Source: Sympetrum striolatum (lineage: Eukaryota; Arthropoda; Insecta; Odonata; Libellulidae). Taken from it: a DNA stretch of 64,000 nt. Position 1 is the first letter of the stretch, and the number at the start of each line of letters is the position of its first letter. The stretch is from NCBI GenBank assembly GCA_947579665.1, contig OX388341.1:806001-870000 (forward strand), read 5' to 3'. The notes below the pieces were generated by a model. The model made no database searches and had not been told where the DNA came from. It worked only from the letters and a program-made list of their open reading frames with translations. Of this stretch, positions 61,040 to 64,000 are shown one piece after another. Both the position numbers and the translations under genes were made by a program.

Positions 61040-61915
61040 ATGGCACTAACAAAAGGACGTAATTTAAGCAGAATAATAGTCGGAAATACGTCATTGTTTC
61101 TCTGTGATATGCAAGAGAAATTCAAATCAGCGATTAAATACTTCCCAGAAATAGTATCTAATTCTAATCGTTTACTGCAGGCCTTCATGGTTATGAAGAT
61201 GCCCGTAATTTGTACGGAGCAATACCCAAAAGGTAACCTTGCATAATAGCAAAATTTTAGAAGCGTTCATCGTTAATATAAATCAACTGATCTGTAGGAT
61301 TGGGTCGCACGGTACCAGAGTTGGGAATCCAAAACTATGCTATTAAGCCCTTTGAAAAGACTCAATTTTCTATGTGTATTCAAGATATCAACGATCATTT
61401 AAAGAAGGAGCATCCTAAGGTCTGTATTTGTATGCTGAAAATGAGCGCATCCATTGAATAAACTCGATGTTCTGAATTTGTTTTCTTGACCCTTCTAAGT
61501 TCTCATTTTTTATGATAGGTTAACACAGTCGTTCTTTGCGGGATAGAAACCCATGCTTGCATATATTTGACCACTTTAGATCTTCTTGAGAAGGGGTTTT
61601 CCGTCCATGTTGTTGCTGATGCTTGCTCTTCCAGAACAATGACAGATAGGTATGGAATTTTTTTATTAGATTCTGTGTTAATACAGCAGGCGATACATTA
61701 TACATTCATAATCACTGAAATTTTTTTATTGATTTTTATATTACTTAATCATTTGTAGGATGTATGCGTTAAAAGATATGAAAGTTGCTGGAGCACATTT
61801 AACTACTACCGAGAGAGTTATTTTAGGTCTTGCTGCTGATTCTAAGCATCCAAATTTCAAAGAATTGCAGAAGATAGTTTGGAATCCTGCCCCAGATACT
61901 GGGCTGAATAAATAA
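61040..61915 (+). CDS. Isochorismatase domain-containing protein (ISOC1/2-like), complete, 4 exons
   Basis: Member of the cysteine-hydrolase superfamily. Animal ISOC proteins are small, probably cytosolic or organellar, and have uncertain substrates. Exons 61040-61232, 61298-61419, 61519-61649, 61759-61915, all GT-AG and in frame, 603 bp giving 200 aa, about the length of ISOC2. Motifs: [10 protein letters not shown] with the candidate catalytic aspartate D23; [16 protein letters not shown] across the first splice junction (K64 candidate lysine); [12 protein letters not shown] with the nucleophile C119; [10 protein letters not shown] before the third junction. The C-terminal exon ends [10 protein letters not shown]. 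The start ATG is the first in the open frame and lies 245 bp from the divergent elongase start. Which of ISOC1 and ISOC2 is the orthologue is not settled. Confidence 0.95.
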
Positions 61916-62321
61916 CTGGATGCAGATTTTTCGAAGGAGGAAGGTATTGTGTAATTTCTTTACTGGGATCTTATGAAACAATTGTATAAAGTAACGGTTG
62001 AATTATACGAAATTTTACCAAAATAACTTTTCCCATCGTAGTTATCTCAGGATTATTTTTTTCAGGTTAATCAGTGAGCCAAGATACATACATTATTGGG
62101 AATATCCTGCTAGAAATGCTTACATTTACGGCGATAATAAGGCTGGTTTAAAAATGCTAATATCAATATATCTCTGTTTTCACCTTATATATATTCAGAG
62201 AACACTTCTGTAATGTATTTTGTTTTTGGTACCAGCATTTATGTGATTTAATAAGTCAACGTGAGAAAATTTCCTTTTTAATGATTTTTCTGTAAATGTC
62301 ATATATTTTTAAACAAAAGTA

Positions 62322-62327
62322 AATAAA
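62322..62327 (+). terminator. PolyA signal for the isochorismatase-like gene
   Basis: AATAAA about 407 bp after the stop codon, first good signal in the AT-rich 3' flank. The cleavage site would be near 62345. Confidence 0.55.
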
Positions 62328-62345
62328 GATATTTTGAATCTTTTT

Positions 62346-63203
62346 GTCGTGCATTAGCAACTGCGATAATGCCTAGATTTATAAATGTACATTTTATAAG
62401 ATTATCTTACCATATTTCTGAGAATATAAGAGAGAGATTCAGGAATTTTGTACTATTAGTTGTAGAAATTTTGAAAAATAAACATTAAATCTGATGCTGA
62501 CTGAAGAATATTAACATAAGCTATTGGTAAAAAAATCGCTAAAACATTTTAAAGAAATCTAAGTTGGAGATAAGTACGCTTTTTTAGGACTCAGGCCCTC
62601 CCAATGGTTTTCTTCCATACAAAATTAAAGGCAGCGGAAATAAAATTTGTTATGATAATTAATTTGATGTATAATACAAGATAGAAATAAACAATGTGGA
62701 GTAATTTCAAATAAAATTAATTCAAAAATAGAAGGATTGAAAGAATATTTGAACAGGATGGAAAATTCATAAAACCCATATATATTACATATCAAAGCGA
62801 TGTTGTTAGTGTGATATTAATTGACATAACCTAAAATTTATTGTGACTTATTAACAGGGAAAAGGAGCCGGACCCGAAAGTATTTCCGATATCTATATAT
62901 TAATACGCAAAGAGAAAACTTTGTACCCCTTTTTGAGCGTATAACGAGCACGGAGGAGTGTGAGATTTGGCATATTTAAGTTTATATAGAGGAGGATTGG
63001 CGAAAGCTAATATCTTTGTCCAAAGTATCCTTGGTTCGGTTCTGGACGATTCGAATCGTCTGTCATTATAAAATACACGTAAAGTTCATTTCCATCGATT
63101 GCAGCCTTTTTTGCGGAATTAGATCAGAAATAATGGTCGTACGAAATCGAGATAAATACCAAAAGAAAGGAAATTGAATACAAATTCTTATCATAGTCGT
63201 AGA
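62346..63203. other. AT-rich intergenic, no gene seen
   Basis: Nothing supportable. A TATCTATATATTAATACGC patch near 62889 suggests old repeat sequence but is not assignable. Confidence 0.4.
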
Positions 63204-63275
63204 CAGGGCCGGATTAAGTGGGGGGCCAGTGGCCCCGGGCCTCCACCACTTGGGGGCCCCCACCAGCAGTGATAA
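63204..63275 (+). mobile_element. Possible hAT-type terminus
   Basis: CAGGGCCGGATTAAG followed by a G/C-rich foldback (GGCCCCGGGCC, TTGGGGGCCCCC) resembles ends of hAT transposons common in arthropods. The other end is not in the window. Confidence 0.3.
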
Positions 63276-64000
63276 AAGTTTCTGTCGAAAACAATTTTTT
63301 CTGTACCTTGGATCAAATAACTAGCTTCCAATGGTTAAGCACATCATAGTAAATCTGAATTCGAAAAAATAGACGAAAACTTCTCGATGAATTGTTTAAT
63401 AATCAAGTTTTCCAGTTACTATAAGTGTTAAATGTAATGAACTAATGTACCAAAATTTTGAGCATTCAAAAGCCATGTACACTTTATATTCTTTATATTT
63501 GCAGCTGACTTGATACTAGGATCTGTGTAAATATAAGTATCGATATGGCAGCAATTTTGGCAATTTTCTATCAAAAAAAATATTTTTGAAATTTTTTTTC
63601 CGACCCCATACGTCTGTCCTAGTCAATTCTTATATTTTTCCCATGCGCCAAACCGGTCAAACACCATGTTTCTATTTGAATATTCCCTCTAAAAATGGAA
63701 ATTTCACACGATTAGCTGTTGGCGCCAATATGGTGATAACTTGAGTTGCAGGTGGCGATTTTGGCGATTTCCAGCGAGTCGACTGGCGACAATCTATATT
63801 TTAATACTGGCAACCTTGCGCCCTGTCATGGCTGCTACGAAAATTTATGTTCCGTGTATTGTATGTATCATCAAGTTTAGTACCTCATCGAGGTTATAAA
63901 CATAACAGTTTTGTTAACATTCTCGTGACAGTTATCATGGATAAGAGTAATTGGTGAGGTAGTTTTTTTTTTGGTATTTTATTGCACATTTGTCAAGAAA
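63276..64000. other. No gene seen
   Basis: AT-rich to the window edge; nothing supported. Confidence 0.4.

Noticed and set aside
61998..62213. A further coding exon of the isochorismatase-like gene
   Set aside because: The gene already ends with a proper stop at 61915 and a family-typical C-terminus; the later open frame shows no family motif, though a TTTTTTTCAG-like acceptor precedes it.
62880..62930. Helitron or other element terminus (TATCTATATATTAATACGC)
   Set aside because: The resemblance is vague; no CTRR end or hairpin could be paired with it.

Overview
The window looks like an arthropod nuclear genome, most likely an insect. Evidence: AT-rich DNA, spliceosomal introns as short as 70-75 bp, two intact animal-type metabolic genes, and a dense mix of decayed eukaryotic transposons (Transib, PIF/Harbinger, Tigger/pogo, mariner, piggyBac, Penelope-like, non-LTR retrotransposons). 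There is no sign of bacterial or organellar sequence. The species cannot be named from this sequence.

Left 40% (1-30226): a satellite array of 222-bp monomers, about 116 in tandem up to 25887. Most belongs to a very long higher-order repeat: a 40-monomer unit (1-8880), a 27-monomer derivative that lost exactly 13 monomers (8881-14874), and a third copy homologous to the first until 23197. A block of uniform monomers without that higher-order pattern follows (23198-25887). Near the array edge the satellite is split by a 3743-bp Transib element (25893-29635) with 5-bp target duplications, about 0.96-kb terminal inverted repeats and a broken RAG1-related transposase. Beyond it the satellite continues only as degenerate monomers that fade out near 30226.

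Middle (30227-51153): a transposon graveyard without an intact gene. It holds two PIF/Harbinger derivatives with 3-bp duplications, a Transib-type end sitting directly against a non-LTR reverse transcriptase fragment, a degenerate minisatellite, a possible SINE head, three further reverse transcriptase relics, a Tigger relic, a 179-bp palindrome of probable Penelope-like origin, and one unrecognised broken exon pair.

Right part (51154-62345): two complete, divergently arranged genes. On the minus strand is a seven-coding-exon very-long-chain fatty acid elongase (301 aa); its exons join in frame and give all four family motifs, one with a conservative change. On the plus strand is a four-exon isochorismatase-domain hydrolase (200 aa). 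Their start codons are 245 bp apart, so they probably share a bidirectional promoter. The 5.5-kb last intron of the elongase gene has collected at least six different mobile-element relics. The final 1.6 kb holds only a possible hAT-type terminus.

The most unusual items are the Transib element with recombination-signal-like ends inside satellite DNA, the 40-monomer higher-order repeat with a mappable deletion junction, and the palindrome with a hammerhead-like core.
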